Source of the DNA: Kutzneria sp. 744
GTDB taxonomy: Bacteria > Actinomycetota > Actinomycetes > Mycobacteriales > Pseudonocardiaceae
NCBI RefSeq assembly: GCF_000568255.1
Contig: NZ_KK037166.1
Location: 4,948,657-4,986,134, forward strand
Direction: 5' to 3'
Length of the DNA: 37,478 nucleotides
Under the pieces are notes generated by a model. That model saw only the letters and a list, made by a program, of their open reading frames with translations, did not search any database and was not told the origin of the DNA. The translations under genes were made by a program, and so were the position numbers. Shown piece after piece: positions 29,210 through 37,478 of the stretch (position 1 is the first letter of the stretch; every line of letters starts with the position of its first letter).

Positions 29210-30087
29210 ACGTGCACCTTCTCTCGTACTCCGGCGAACAAGTCGTCCTCGGGCAGCGTGGTGTCGACCAGCGACCGGACGAGCTCGTACTCCTCGGTCG
29301 GCCAGATCTCGCGCTGCAGGTCCAAGGGTACGGCGAACCACCGGGCGGTGGGATCGATCTGGGTGGCGTGCGCGCGCAGCGCCTCCAGCCCCTGCTCGAA
29401 GTAGTCGCCGCAGGGCACCTGGGTGGTGACCCGCTCCATGTTGTCCTTGCGGTTCGAGTCCCAGTTGGCCAGCCACTCCCCGTACGGCGACTCCGCGCCC
29501 CGGGCCAGCAGCGCCTCGTGGAAGGCCACCATCTTGGCCTTGAGGAAACCGTGCGAGTAGTACAGCTTCAGCGTCTGCCACGGCGCGCCGGCCTCGGGGA
29601 ACTGGTCCGGGTCGGCGGCGGCGTCGAAGGCCGCGACGGACACCTCGTGGCAGCGGATGTGGTCGGGGTGCGGGTAGCCGCCGTTCTCGTCGTAGGTGAC
29701 GATGACGTGCGGCCGGAACTCGCGCACCACGCGGACCAGCGCCTCGGCGGACTCCTCCAGCGGCACCAGGGCGAAGCAGCCCTCGGGCAGCGGCGGCTTG
29801 GGGTCGCCCTCGGGCAGTCCCGAGTCGACGAAGCCGAGCCAGCGGTGCTGGATGCCCAGGATCTTGGCCGCGGTGGCCATCTCCTCGCGGCGGATCTCCG
29901 CCATGTTCTCCAGCACGTCCGGGCGGTCCATGGCCGGATTGAGGATGCTGCCCCGTTCGCCGCCGGTGCAGGTAACGACCATCACGTCGTGCCCCTCGGC
30001 GACGTAGCGCGCCATCGTCGCGGCGCCCTTGCTGGACTCGTCGTCGGGGTGCGCGTGCACTGCCATCAGGCGAAGCTTCTCGGCCAT
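29206..30087 (-). CDS. mca: Mycothiol S-conjugate amidase
   Basis: A 293-residue zinc amidase of the LmbE/MshB family. It cleaves mycothiol S-conjugates to a mercapturic acid for export and GlcN-inositol, a detoxification step found only in mycothiol-making Actinobacteria. Zinc ligands are in AHPDDE (residues 12-17) and HPDH (140-143). The C-terminal part with [19 protein letters not shown] and [17 protein letters not shown] identifies Mca rather than MshB. The ATG is preceded by GAGGGGA. It diverges from the DUF4307 gene, with the spacer of 120 bases holding both promoters. Confidence 0.95.
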   Translation of the reverse strand: MAEKLRLMAVHAHPDDESSKGAATMARYVAEGHDVMVVTCTGGERGSILNPAMDRPDVLENMAEIRREEMATAAKILGIQHRWLGFVDSGLPEGDPKPPLPEGCFALVPLEESAEALVRVVREFRPHVIVTYDENGGYPHPDHIRCHEVSVAAFDAAADPDQFPEAGAPWQTLKLYYSHGFLKAKMVAFHEALLARGAESPYGEWLANWDSNRKDNMERVTTQVPCGDYFEQGLEALRAHATQIDPTARWFAVPLDLQREIWPTEEYELVRSLVDTTLPEDDLFAGVREKVHV

Positions 30088-30207
30088 GGTCCCCTCATCG
30101 TCGTATCCACCCTGCCCGCCGACTCCACCGGGGGCCCAGGGATACTCAACCGGACGGTCTCAGCCATTGTTCCAAACCGGTCCGACAGTCCCGAGCGAGG
30201 AGGCGGC

Positions 30208-30633
30208 ATGGTCACACAGCGTGAGCTACCGGCCGGCCGCTACGGTTCGCGTGATCAGCGCCGCGGGCCACGCTGGGTGTACTGGGCCTTACTCGTCGTC
30301 TTCGTGGTGGTCGGCCTGGTCGTGGCCTATGTGGCGTACGTCAACCTCGGCGACGGCCCCATCACCACCGAGCCGGCGAGCTACAAGTTCGTGGACGACC
30401 ACACGACTCAGTTCACGTTCACGGTCACCCGCGACGACCCGTCCAAACCGGCCGACTGCATCGTCCGGACCCGCTCGGCCGACGGCGACGAGGCCGGGGT
30501 GCGTGAGGTCTACGTGCCCGCGGGCGGCGCGCAACGCACGGTCGACACGGTGGTGCACACCTCGAAACGAGCAGTGATCGTGGAGGTGTACGGCTGCTCC
30601 TACCAGGTGCCCCCATATCTGAAGAACGCCTAG
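30208..30633 (+). CDS. DUF4307 membrane protein
   Basis: A 141-residue protein starting at an ATG five bases after GAGGAGG. The order is a basic cytoplasmic N terminus, one transmembrane helix ([20 protein letters not shown], about residues 23-42), then an extracellular beta-rich domain with two Cys (PADCIVRTR and VYGCSYQVP) likely to form a disulphide. This is the DUF4307 family, which lies between mca and greA in actinobacteria as here. Function is unknown; the single-pass anchor and disulphide suggest a cell-envelope role. Confidence 0.9.
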   Translation: MVTQRELPAGRYGSRDQRRGPRWVYWALLVVFVVVGLVVAYVAYVNLGDGPITTEPASYKFVDDHTTQFTFTVTRDDPSKPADCIVRTRSADGDEAGVREVYVPAGGAQRTVDTVVHTSKRAVIVEVYGCSYQVPPYLKNA

Positions 30634-30705
30634 CCGCCAAGCGGGTGAACCACCCCGCAAGCGGTCGTGGACCTGCGAAAATCTCGCCGCCCGCCACGGG
30701 TGGCG

Positions 30706-30714
30706 TGCTAGAAT
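30706..30714 (+). promoter_or_regulatory. Extended -10 promoter for greA
   Basis: TGCTAGAAT is an extended -10 element (TGn plus TAGAAT). No clear -35 box is present at 17 bases, which extended -10 promoters can do without. Transcription would begin near 30721, four bases before a terminator-like hairpin. Confidence 0.55.
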
Positions 30715-30724
30715 CGCTCGACAG

Positions 30725-30805
30725 CACGGCCCCTTTCCACGGGCCGTGTTTTTCCGTTCCTGGCCTCACGGCCCGGAAGTGCCCGGTATGCCACTGGCAT
30801 ACCGG
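30725..30805 (+). promoter_or_regulatory. greA leader: terminator with alternative pairing
   Basis: CACGGCCC (30725-30732) pairs perfectly with GGGCCGTG (30741-30748) and is followed by TTTTT, an intrinsic terminator in the 5' leader. A second CACGGCCC at 30767-30774 can pair with the same 30741-30748 arm, giving a mutually exclusive structure that would remove the terminator. A third hairpin, an 11-base perfect stem with a one-base loop, is at 30783-30805. This looks like an attenuator. No start codon or coding frame is needed for it. Confidence 0.5.
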
Positions 30806-30853
30806 CGCCCGCGTGTCCGGCGTGGGCCCGGTAGAAACGAGGAGTTGGTGACC

Positions 30854-31345
30854 GTGAGCGAGACCCAGGTGACCTGGCTGACCCAGGAATCCTACGACCG
30901 GCTCAAGCACGAGCTTGACGAGCTGATCGCGAACCGCCCGGTCATTGCCGCCGAGATCAACGCCCGGCGCGAGGAAGGCGACCTCAGGGAGAACGGCGGA
31001 TACCACGCCGCCCGCGAGGAGCAGGGCAAGCAGGAGGGCCGGATCCGCCAGCTCCAGGAGCTGCTGCGCGCGGCCAAGGTGGGCGAGGCCCCCAAGAACG
31101 ACGGCATCGCCGAGCCCGGCAAGGTGCTCACCGTCCGTTACGAGGGCGACAGCGACACCGAGCAGTTCCTGCTGGCCACCCGTGAGGAGGGCGCGGAGGG
31201 CCCGCTCGAGGTCTTCTCGCCGGCGTCCCCGCTCGGCCGGGCGCTGTTGGGCGCCAAGGAGGGCGAGACCCGGCAGTACGAGCTGCCCAACGGCAAGAGC
31301 ATGAAGGTCACCCTGGTCAAGGCGGTGCCCTACACCGCCGCCTGA
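30854..31345 (+). CDS. greA: Transcription elongation factor GreA
   Basis: A 163-residue protein that rescues backtracked RNA polymerase by stimulating transcript cleavage. The coiled-coil N terminus includes [20 protein letters not shown], where the acidic tip D-L-R-E is inserted into the secondary channel. The C-terminal globular domain has [23 protein letters not shown] chose GTG 30854 ([10 protein letters not shown]), nine bases after GAGGAG; GTG 30848 is only three bases from it. The actinobacterial start phrase QVTWLTQ supports this. The leader carries a terminator-like element. Confidence 0.96.
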   Translation: MSETQVTWLTQESYDRLKHELDELIANRPVIAAEINARREEGDLRENGGYHAAREEQGKQEGRIRQLQELLRAAKVGEAPKNDGIAEPGKVLTVRYEGDSDTEQFLLATREEGAEGPLEVFSPASPLGRALLGAKEGETRQYELPNGKSMKVTLVKAVPYTAA

Positions 31346-31359
31346 CCCCGGGCCGTGAC

Positions 31360-31389
31360 GCCCTGGTCATCGGTCACGGTGACCAGGGC
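31360..31389. terminator. Bidirectional terminator between greA and lrp gene
   Basis: GCCCTGGTCA (31360-31369) and TGACCAGGGC (31380-31389) are perfect 10-base arms with a 10-base loop. The right arm includes the last codons of the Lrp gene, so one hairpin serves both convergent genes. Confidence 0.7.
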
Positions 31390-31853
31390 ATTTGCTCGTT
31401 CGCGACCCGTTGCAGCAGCGGCCGGACCCGTGGCTCGATCGGCGTGGACAGTGCGATCGCCGTGGATGTCCGCTGCACGCCCGGCACCGCCACCACTTCG
31501 TCCACCACACGCTGCAGGTCGTCGTTGGACCGCGCGACCATGCGCACGTGCAGATCGCCCTGGCCGGTGGTGGCGTGCACCTCGCATACCTCGTCGATGG
31601 CAGCCAGCTGTGCCGCCACCTCGGAGCGCCGTCCCTGCGCGATCTCCAGCACCGCGAACGCCGTGAGCCCATAGCCCATCGCGGCCAGGTCGACGGCCGG
31701 CGGGAAGCCGCCGAGGATGCCGCGCTCGGTGAGGCGGTCCAGCCGCGCCTGCACCGTGCCGCGCGCGACGCCTAGTCGGCGCGAGCATTCCAGCACTCCC
31801 AGCCGTGGCTCGTCGGTGAGCAGCAGCAACAGCTTCGCGTCGAGTGCGTCCAT
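31374..31853 (-). CDS. Lrp/AsnC family transcriptional regulator
   Basis: A 159-residue regulator. The N-terminal helix-turn-helix (MDALDAKLLLLLTDEPRLGV, then SRRLGVARGTVQARLDRL) is followed by a RAM ligand-binding domain (GLTAFAVLEIAQGRR, VCEVHATTGQGDLHVRMVAR). Such proteins sense amino acids as octamers. It diverges from hppD over 157 bases, so it is a strong candidate regulator of tyrosine breakdown, perhaps sensing tyrosine or phenylalanine. That link is inference from position. A GTG 15 bases upstream is an alternative start. Confidence 0.92.
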   Translation of the reverse strand: MDALDAKLLLLLTDEPRLGVLECSRRLGVARGTVQARLDRLTERGILGGFPPAVDLAAMGYGLTAFAVLEIAQGRRSEVAAQLAAIDEVCEVHATTGQGDLHVRMVARSNDDLQRVVDEVVAVPGVQRTSTAIALSTPIEPRVRPLLQRVANEQMPWSP

Positions 31854-31983
31854 CGGTTCCCGGTCCACCTGGTCAGTCTGCCCAGTTCTGCCGGCGATAT
31901 CCACGGTTGACCGAGCATGGTGTCCAGTCAAATCAGCGGCTGTTGCGCACGATGTCAGCGGCACGGATGCTTCGGCTAGCTGA

Positions 31984-33192
<1,209 letters not shown>

Positions 33193-33199
33193 GCTTCGC

Positions 33200-33229
33200 G
33201 GGGCTGCGTCCTTCATCAGGCGCAGCCCC
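33200..33229 (+). terminator. Terminator after hppD
   Basis: GGGGCTGCG (33200-33208) and CGCAGCCCC (33221-33229) form a perfect 9-base stem with a 12-base loop, eight bases after the stop. Confidence 0.75.
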
Positions 33230-33303
33230 CACCCACCCGGGGTGGCCGCCCCAAGACCATTCTACCCGGCGTGGCCGCTAGTGGATCTTGAAACCGGGGG
33301 CGC

Positions 33304-33330
33304 TGTGGATAACTCGGCCCCTGTGGACAA
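33304..33330. other. Two DnaA boxes in tandem
   Basis: TGTGGATAA (33304-33312) and TGTGGACAA (33322-33330) are the reverse complements of TTATCCACA and TTGTCCACA. The first is the classical DnaA box and the second is the form preferred in actinobacteria. They have the same orientation, 18 bases apart, in the gap between the convergent hppD and ilvA genes. There are too few for an origin. Confidence 0.55.
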
Positions 33331-33336
33331 GACGGG

Positions 33337-34542
33337 TCAGCGCAGGACCGTGAAGCCGGCGGCGCGGAGGGCGGCGACCAGTTCGGCGCAGTGCTCCACG
33401 CCGCGGGTCTCCAGGTTGAGGGAGACCTCGGCCTCGCCCAGGCGCAGCTGGTCGGACATGCGGGTGTGCTCCACGTCGAGGACGTTCACGCCGAGGTCGC
33501 CGAGCATCGTGAGCAGACCGGCCAGGCTGCCGGGCTTGTCGTCGATGCGCAGCCGCAGCGCGAGGTAGCGACCGGCGGCGCGCATGCCGTGCTGGATGAT
33601 TTGCAGCAGCAGCAAGGGATCCACGTTGCCGCCGGACAGCACGGCGACCACCGGGCCCTCGAATCGCCCGGGGTACTGCATGAGCGCGGCGATGGTGGCG
33701 GCGCCGGCGGGCTCGACGACCTGCTTGGCCCGCTCCATGGACAGCAGCACGGCCCGGGCCAGCGAGTCCTCGGTGACCGTCACGACGTCGTCGACCAGAT
33801 CGCGGACGTGCCGGTACGTCAGGGCGCCCGGCTTGGCGACGGCGATGCCGTCGGCCATCGTGCGCACGCCCGGGAGCTTCACCGGCGAGCCGGTGCTGAG
33901 CGACTCCGGCAGCGCGGCGGCGTTTTCCGCCTGCACCGCAACGATCTTCACGTCCGGGCGCAGCGCCTTGATCGCCACGGCGACGCCGCCGACCAGTCCG
34001 CCGCCGCCCGCGGCCAGCAGCACGGTGCCGACGTCGGGCACCTGGTCCAGGATCTCCAGACCGATCGTGCCCTGCCCGGCGATCACGTCCGGGTGGTCGA
34101 ACGGGTGGATGAACACCGCCCCGGTCCGCTGGGCGAAGACGATCGAGGCGGCCAGGGTCTCGTCGAAGGACTCGCCGGTCAGCTTCACATCGGCGCCGTA
34201 GCCGCGGGTCGCCGCGAGCTTGGGCAGCGGGGCCCGGCGGGGCATGAACACCGTGGCCGGAATGCCCAGCAGCGACGCGCCGAGGGCCACCCCCTGGGCG
34301 TGGTTGCCGGCGCTGGCCGCCACCACGCCGCGCGAGCGCTCCTCCGCGTCGAGGCCGTGCATGCGCACGTAGGCGCCGCGGACCTTGAACGATCCAGTGC
34401 GCTGGAGGTTCTCCAGTTTGAGGAAGACCTCGCCGCCCTGAATCTCGCCCAGGACCCGGGAATGCTCCATCGGTGTCTGCCGCACCACTCCCGCGAGCAG
34501 CTTCTGGGCCGCCCTCACCCGCTCGACGCTGACCAGCTCCAT
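33337..34542 (-). CDS. ilvA: Threonine ammonia-lyase with ACT domain
   Basis: A 401-residue PLP enzyme that deaminates threonine to 2-oxobutyrate. PLP-binding Lys53 is in RTGSFKVRGA, with SAGNHAQGVA next and the phosphate-binding AAGGGGLVGG near residue 180. A single ACT domain (YLALRLRIDDKPGSLAGLL) ends the protein, the layout of the shorter 400-residue type rather than the long biosynthetic IlvA with two ACT-like units. It may serve isoleucine synthesis or threonine breakdown. It is convergent with hppD. Serine may also be a substrate. It starts at ATG and no Shine-Dalgarno is evident. Confidence 0.92.
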   Translation of the reverse strand: MELVSVERVRAAQKLLAGVVRQTPMEHSRVLGEIQGGEVFLKLENLQRTGSFKVRGAYVRMHGLDAEERSRGVVAASAGNHAQGVALGASLLGIPATVFMPRRAPLPKLAATRGYGADVKLTGESFDETLAASIVFAQRTGAVFIHPFDHPDVIAGQGTIGLEILDQVPDVGTVLLAAGGGGLVGGVAVAIKALRPDVKIVAVQAENAAALPESLSTGSPVKLPGVRTMADGIAVAKPGALTYRHVRDLVDDVVTVTEDSLARAVLLSMERAKQVVEPAGAATIAALMQYPGRFEGPVVAVLSGGNVDPLLLLQIIQHGMRAAGRYLALRLRIDDKPGSLAGLLTMLGDLGVNVLDVEHTRMSDQLRLGEAEVSLNLETRGVEHCAELVAALRAAGFTVLR

Positions 34543-34700
34543 GGCGCCGATCCTGCCAGTGTGCTGTCCGTCGCCACACCGACGGCCCGTTACGGGTACG
34601 CTTGACGCATTCTCACCGGCGCCGGTGACCACTGAACCACGCATGGTCATCGGGACGTAGAAGACAACTACGCCGGGGATATGGACATCGTGGAGGTGGC

Positions 34701-34922
34701 ATGGCACGCGTGGCCCGCATAGCCGGGGTGCTGCCGCTGATCGGGGCGGTCGCATGCGCCGCGGCACTGGCCGGAGCGGCCGTGTTCACCGTGTCGCAGG
34801 CCGGCTGCGCCGACGCCGGGCACTACGTGGTCAACGGCAACGTGGTCGAACTGGTCGGCAGCTGCGTCGACAAGCAGGACTTCCCCGGCGCCAAGGAAGC
34901 CGCGACCGGCGTCCGCCCCTGA
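34701..34922 (+). CDS. Small secreted or membrane-anchored protein
   Basis: A 73-residue protein with GGAGG five bases before ATG. It has a positively charged start and one hydrophobic stretch (PLIGAVACAAALAGAAVFTV, residues 12-31) followed by a short external domain with two Cys (AGCADAGHYVVNGNVVELVG, then SCVDKQ). The Cys pair probably forms a disulphide outside the membrane. I do not recognise the family. It is a single gene between ilvA and a long palindrome. Confidence 0.72.
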   Translation: MARVARIAGVLPLIGAVACAAALAGAAVFTVSQAGCADAGHYVVNGNVVELVGSCVDKQDFPGAKEAATGVRP

Positions 34923-34933
34923 GACGGCAACTT

Positions 34934-34990
34934 ATGCAGTGAAGGACGCCTTACCCTCGTTGAACGAGGGTAAGGCGTCCTTCACTGCAT
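34934..34990. terminator. Perfect 57-bp palindrome, bidirectional terminator
   Basis: Arms of 27 bases (34934-34960 and 34964-34990) are exactly complementary, with the loop TGA. It stands between convergent ends, 12 bases after the small gene and 10 bases before the metB stop. The core GTGAAGGACGCCTTA resembles palindromes that I recall as frequent between genes in Pseudonocardiales, so it may be a dispersed element reused as terminator. Confidence 0.88.
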
Positions 34991-35000
34991 TGGCCGGGGG

Positions 35001-36158
35001 TCAGCCCAGGGCGACGAGGAGGTCCTCGACCAGGTCGTCGGCGGACTCGATGCCGACGGAGAGGCGGACCAGGTCGTCGGGGACCTGGAGCGCGGAGCCG
35101 GCGGTGCTGGCGTGGGTCATCTTGCCCGGGTGCTCGATCAGCGACTCGATGCCGCCCAGCGACTCGGCCAGGGTGAACAGCTTGGTGCCGGCGCAGACGT
35201 CCAGGGCGGCCTGCTCGCCGCCGGAGACGGTGAACGACACCATGCCGCCGAAGCGGCGCATCTGCTTGGCGGCGACCTCGTGGCCGGCGTGCTCGACCAG
35301 GCCGGGGTAGAACACCTTGGTCACCTTGGGGTGGCTGACCAGGGCCTCGACCACGCGCTCGGCATTGTCGCTGTGGCGGTCCATGCGCACGGCCAGCGTC
35401 TTGAGGCCACGCAGCGTCAGCCACGAGTCGAACGGGCCGGGCACGGAGCCGGCGGCGTTGCGCAGGAAGGCGAACTTCTCGTGCAGCTCGTCGTCGGAGG
35501 TGACCAGGGCGCCACCGACCACATCGGAGTGACCGCCGAGGTACTTGGTGGTGGAGTGCAGCACGATGTCGGCGCCGAGGCCGAGCGGCGACTGCAGGTA
35601 CGGGGTGGCGAAGGTGTTGTCCACCACCAGCCGCGCCTCGGCGTCGTGCGCGATGCCGGCCAGGGCGGCGATGTCGGCGATGCCCAGCAGCGGGTTGGTG
35701 GGCGTCTCGACCCAGATCACCTTGGTCTCCGTGCGAACCGCGGCCCGCACGGCGTCCACATCGGACAGATGCACCGGCGTGTGCTCGACGCCCCACTGGC
35801 TGAGCACCTTGTCCACCAAGCGGAAGGTGCCGCCGTAGGCGTCGTCCGGGATGATCACGTGGTCGCCCGGGCGGACCAGCGACCGCAGCGCGATGTCGGA
35901 GGCGGCCATGCCGGAGGCGAAGGCCAGCGCGTGCCGGCCGCCCTCCAGTGACGCGAGGCACTCCTCGAGCGCGGTGCGGGTCGGGTTGGCGGTGCGGGAG
36001 TACTCGTAGCCACCGGCCCGCAGCCCGCCGACGCCGTCCTGGGCGAACGTGGAGGTCTGGTAGATGGGCACGATGACCGAGCCGGTGTGCGGGTCAGGCT
36101 CCTGCCCGGCGTGGATCGCCCTGGTCTCGAAACCGTGTCGGGCGGTGCTGTCCGTCAT
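35001..36158 (-). CDS. metB: Cystathionine gamma-synthase
   Basis: A 385-residue PLP enzyme of the Cys/Met metabolism family. PLP Lys205 is in [16 protein letters not shown], and [14 protein letters not shown] at residues 53-66 is the phosphate-binding loop typical of the family. The product joins an activated homoserine to cysteine, giving cystathionine for methionine synthesis; cystathionine gamma-lyase is very similar, and the actinobacterial enzyme can do both. The greA-metB neighbourhood is conserved with mycobacteria. Its ATG lies nine bases after the stop of the upstream membrane gene, so they are probably one unit. Confidence 0.92.
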   Translation of the reverse strand: MTDSTARHGFETRAIHAGQEPDPHTGSVIVPIYQTSTFAQDGVGGLRAGGYEYSRTANPTRTALEECLASLEGGRHALAFASGMAASDIALRSLVRPGDHVIIPDDAYGGTFRLVDKVLSQWGVEHTPVHLSDVDAVRAAVRTETKVIWVETPTNPLLGIADIAALAGIAHDAEARLVVDNTFATPYLQSPLGLGADIVLHSTTKYLGGHSDVVGGALVTSDDELHEKFAFLRNAAGSVPGPFDSWLTLRGLKTLAVRMDRHSDNAERVVEALVSHPKVTKVFYPGLVEHAGHEVAAKQMRRFGGMVSFTVSGGEQAALDVCAGTKLFTLAESLGGIESLIEHPGKMTHASTAGSALQVPDDLVRLSVGIESADDLVEDLLVALG

Positions 36159-36167
36159 GCACAGAGC

Positions 36168-36608
36168 CTACGTCGCGGGACTGGTCCCCTTCGAGCGAAG
36201 GTGGACGCCGGTCACAGGGGCGCTGGCGAGCACGATCAAGACGACGGCCAGCACCACCGGCAGGTACAGCAGCACGGAGCCGGCCACCGGCCGCGAGATG
36301 TCCCACGGGAGCTGGCCGACGATCGCGAACAGCACCACCGGCACGGCGATCACGAGCGCGGCGCCGACGATGGCCAGCGGCCGCCCGGCCGGGACGCGAG
36401 TGAGCATCAACACGGCCGCCACCAACAGGATCAGCGGCACGAGCACCGGCAGCACGAGCTCGAACAGGATCTCCAGCACGCCGCCGTACCGCAGCAGCAA
36501 CGAGACCCCGTTCGGCAGCGTCCACTGGCGCGCGACCGAGATCGCGACGATGGCCAGCGCCAGCACGGCGGTGGTCACCGTGGTGCCGACGGAAACCCGA
36601 GGCTTCAT
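36168..36608 (-). CDS. Four-helix membrane protein upstream of metB
   Basis: A 146-residue protein with four hydrophobic segments (about residues 10-26, 44-68, 76-98 and 106-131) and a short basic tail. I do not recognise the family. The minus-strand sequence TATGTT stands six bases before this ATG and follows a terminator, so transcription may begin at the ATG itself (leaderless). GTG three bases upstream is an alternative start. It leads into metB with a nine-base gap. A transport role is possible but unsupported. Confidence 0.75.
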   Translation of the reverse strand: MKPRVSVGTTVTTAVLALAIVAISVARQWTLPNGVSLLLRYGGVLEILFELVLPVLVPLILLVAAVLMLTRVPAGRPLAIVGAALVIAVPVVLFAIVGQLPWDISRPVAGSVLLYLPVVLAVVLIVLASAPVTGVHLRSKGTSPAT

Positions 36609-36621
36609 CACCTCAACATAA

Positions 36622-36663
36622 AACGCCGCCGGGCGGTTCGCAGTGGAACCGCCCGGCGGCGTT
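36622..36663. terminator. Terminator between membrane protein genes
   Basis: AACGCCGCCGGGCGGTTC (36622-36639) and GAACCGCCCGGCGGCGTT (36646-36663) form perfect 18-base arms with a 6-base loop. It follows the stop of the Gln/Pro-rich protein gene by 21 bases on the minus strand and leaves only 13 bases before the next start codon. Confidence 0.85.
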
Positions 36664-36684
36664 CGATCGGGTTATCGGGTTACC

Positions 36685-37478
36685 TCACTGGCCGTACGGG
36701 CCGGGCTGCTGCGGCGGCTGCCCGTAACCGGGCTGCTGCGGCGGCTGGCCGTAGGGCGAGGGCTGGCCGAACTGCGGCGCCTGTGGCTGGCCGAAGCCAC
36801 CGGTCGGCGGCTGCTGGGGCTGCCCGTAGGGCTGACCCGGCTGCGGCTGCCCCGGCTGCGGCTGGCCGAACTGCGGAGCCTGGGGCTGGCCGAATTGCTG
36901 CTGCGGCTGGCCGTACTGGGGCTGCTGCCCGAACTGCTGCTGGCCGAAGGGCTGGCCGTACTGGGGCTGCTGCCCGTAGCCGCCGGCGCCTTGCGGCGCG
37001 GCCCCGCGCTTGGCTGCCATGTTGGCCGTGGTCGACGGCATCCACCACAGTACGAGCAGACCGATGAACAGCACGATCTCGATCAGCGAGACCACCGGGT
37101 TGGCCCCGATCTGCAGCAGCGCGCTGATCAGGCCGAGGCCGAAGAACACCGTGAGCACGATCCGGCCCCAGTTGGCGCCCTGCCCGGCGAACCAGGCGCA
37201 CGCGCCGGCGCCGAGCGCGATCACCAGCGCGAAGATCGCGGTGAAGATCAGCAGGCCGGTGCTGTAGCGCGAGCTCAGCAGGCCGATCACCGACACGATG
37301 CTGGAGATGACACCGATCGCCATCAGGACGATCGTCGCCCACATCGCGATCGGCAGCGTGTTCGAGGCGCCGCCTGCGGCGGCGCCGACCATCGGCTGGG
37401 GGCCGAAGCCCAGCTGCTGGGTCGCCCACGCCGGCTGCTGCGGCGCGCCGAACGGCGGGTGGGCGAACTGCTGCTGCG
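36685..37478 (-). CDS. Gln/Pro/Gly-rich membrane protein, 5' end outside window
   Basis: The frame is open to the right edge, so the N terminus is missing; the ATG at 37392 is internal because Gln/Pro-rich codons (QQQFAHPPFGAPQQPAW) continue upstream in frame. The visible protein has a Q/P-rich start, four hydrophobic helices (about 37390-37020 in DNA terms) and a C-terminal tail of about 110 residues built from repeats of G, Q, P, Y and F, such as FGQPQAPQFGQP occurring twice. The tail is low-complexity and likely disordered. Such tails are seen in actinobacterial membrane proteins near cell-wall and division factors. Function unknown. Confidence 0.8.
   Translation of the reverse strand, partial: QQQFAHPPFGAPQQPAWATQQLGFGPQPMVGAAAGGASNTLPIAMWATIVLMAIGVISSIVSVIGLLSSRYSTGLLIFTAIFALVIALGAGACAWFAGQGANWGRIVLTVFFGLGLISALLQIGANPVVSLIEIVLFIGLLVLWWMPSTTANMAAKRGAAPQGAGGYGQQPQYGQPFGQQQFGQQPQYGQPQQQFGQPQAPQFGQPQPGQPQPGQPYGQPQQPPTGGFGQPQAPQFGQPSPYGQPPQQPGYGQPPQQPGPYGQ

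Noticed and set aside
36700-37020. Tandem-repeat block, considered as a CRISPR or minisatellite
   Set aside because: The repeats are irregular, without spacers, and encode the Gln/Pro/Gly tail of a membrane protein in one open frame.

Overview
The window is about 70-75% G+C with dense genes, strong third-position G/C and many GTG starts. It carries mycothiol chemistry (mca), a mycobacterial-type GuaB1, DUF4245 and DUF4307 proteins and chaplin-like secreted peptides. This points to a filamentous high-GC actinobacterium, most likely Pseudonocardiales. I cannot name a species from the sequence.

The backbone is an actinobacterial housekeeping block. From memory of the M. tuberculosis map, its order resembles Rv1108c down to Rv1079: xseA-xseB, DUF4245, glpX, fum, phoH2, Z-prenyl synthase, hemolysin III, DUF255 protein, small membrane protein, mca, DUF4307, greA, metB. 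Other genes sit between these markers.

Layout. 1-6780: exonuclease VII operon with an unknown gene inside it, DUF4245, glpX, an L,D-transpeptidase lipoprotein, a thioredoxin-reductase-like flavoprotein, fumC and an EamA exporter. 6781-13953: a small unknown gene, a broken MocR/PdxR regulator, a long hairpin, an ATP-dependent DNA ligase, guaB1 and a two-gene DrrAB-type ABC exporter. 13958-20380: phoH2 with a structured leader, a DUF885 protein, two tandem chaplin-like secreted peptides, Z-prenyl synthase, hemolysin III and an unknown 185-residue protein. 20381-28315: the DUF255 thioredoxin-fold protein, then a compact RNA-repair operon (hen1, pnkp, two RlaP-type nucleotidyltransferases with a 26-codon micro-ORF between them), meeting a RelE/antitoxin pair tail to tail. 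28361-30087 (minus strand): the mca operon with an extra nucleotidyltransferase. 30208-37478: DUF4307, greA with an attenuator-like leader, an Lrp regulator divergent from hppD, ilvA, a small secreted protein, a 57-bp perfect palindrome, metB and two membrane proteins, the last cut by the window edge.

The most distinctive system is the RNA-repair operon at 22461-27773. Pnkp heals and seals broken RNA, Hen1 methylates the 3'-terminal ribose to protect the repaired site, and RlaP proteins are family-level companions of unproven activity. Other leads are the duplicated chaplin-like peptides with a shared upstream element, and a terminator/antiterminator arrangement ahead of greA. I saw no tRNA, rRNA, CRISPR array or intact insertion sequence.
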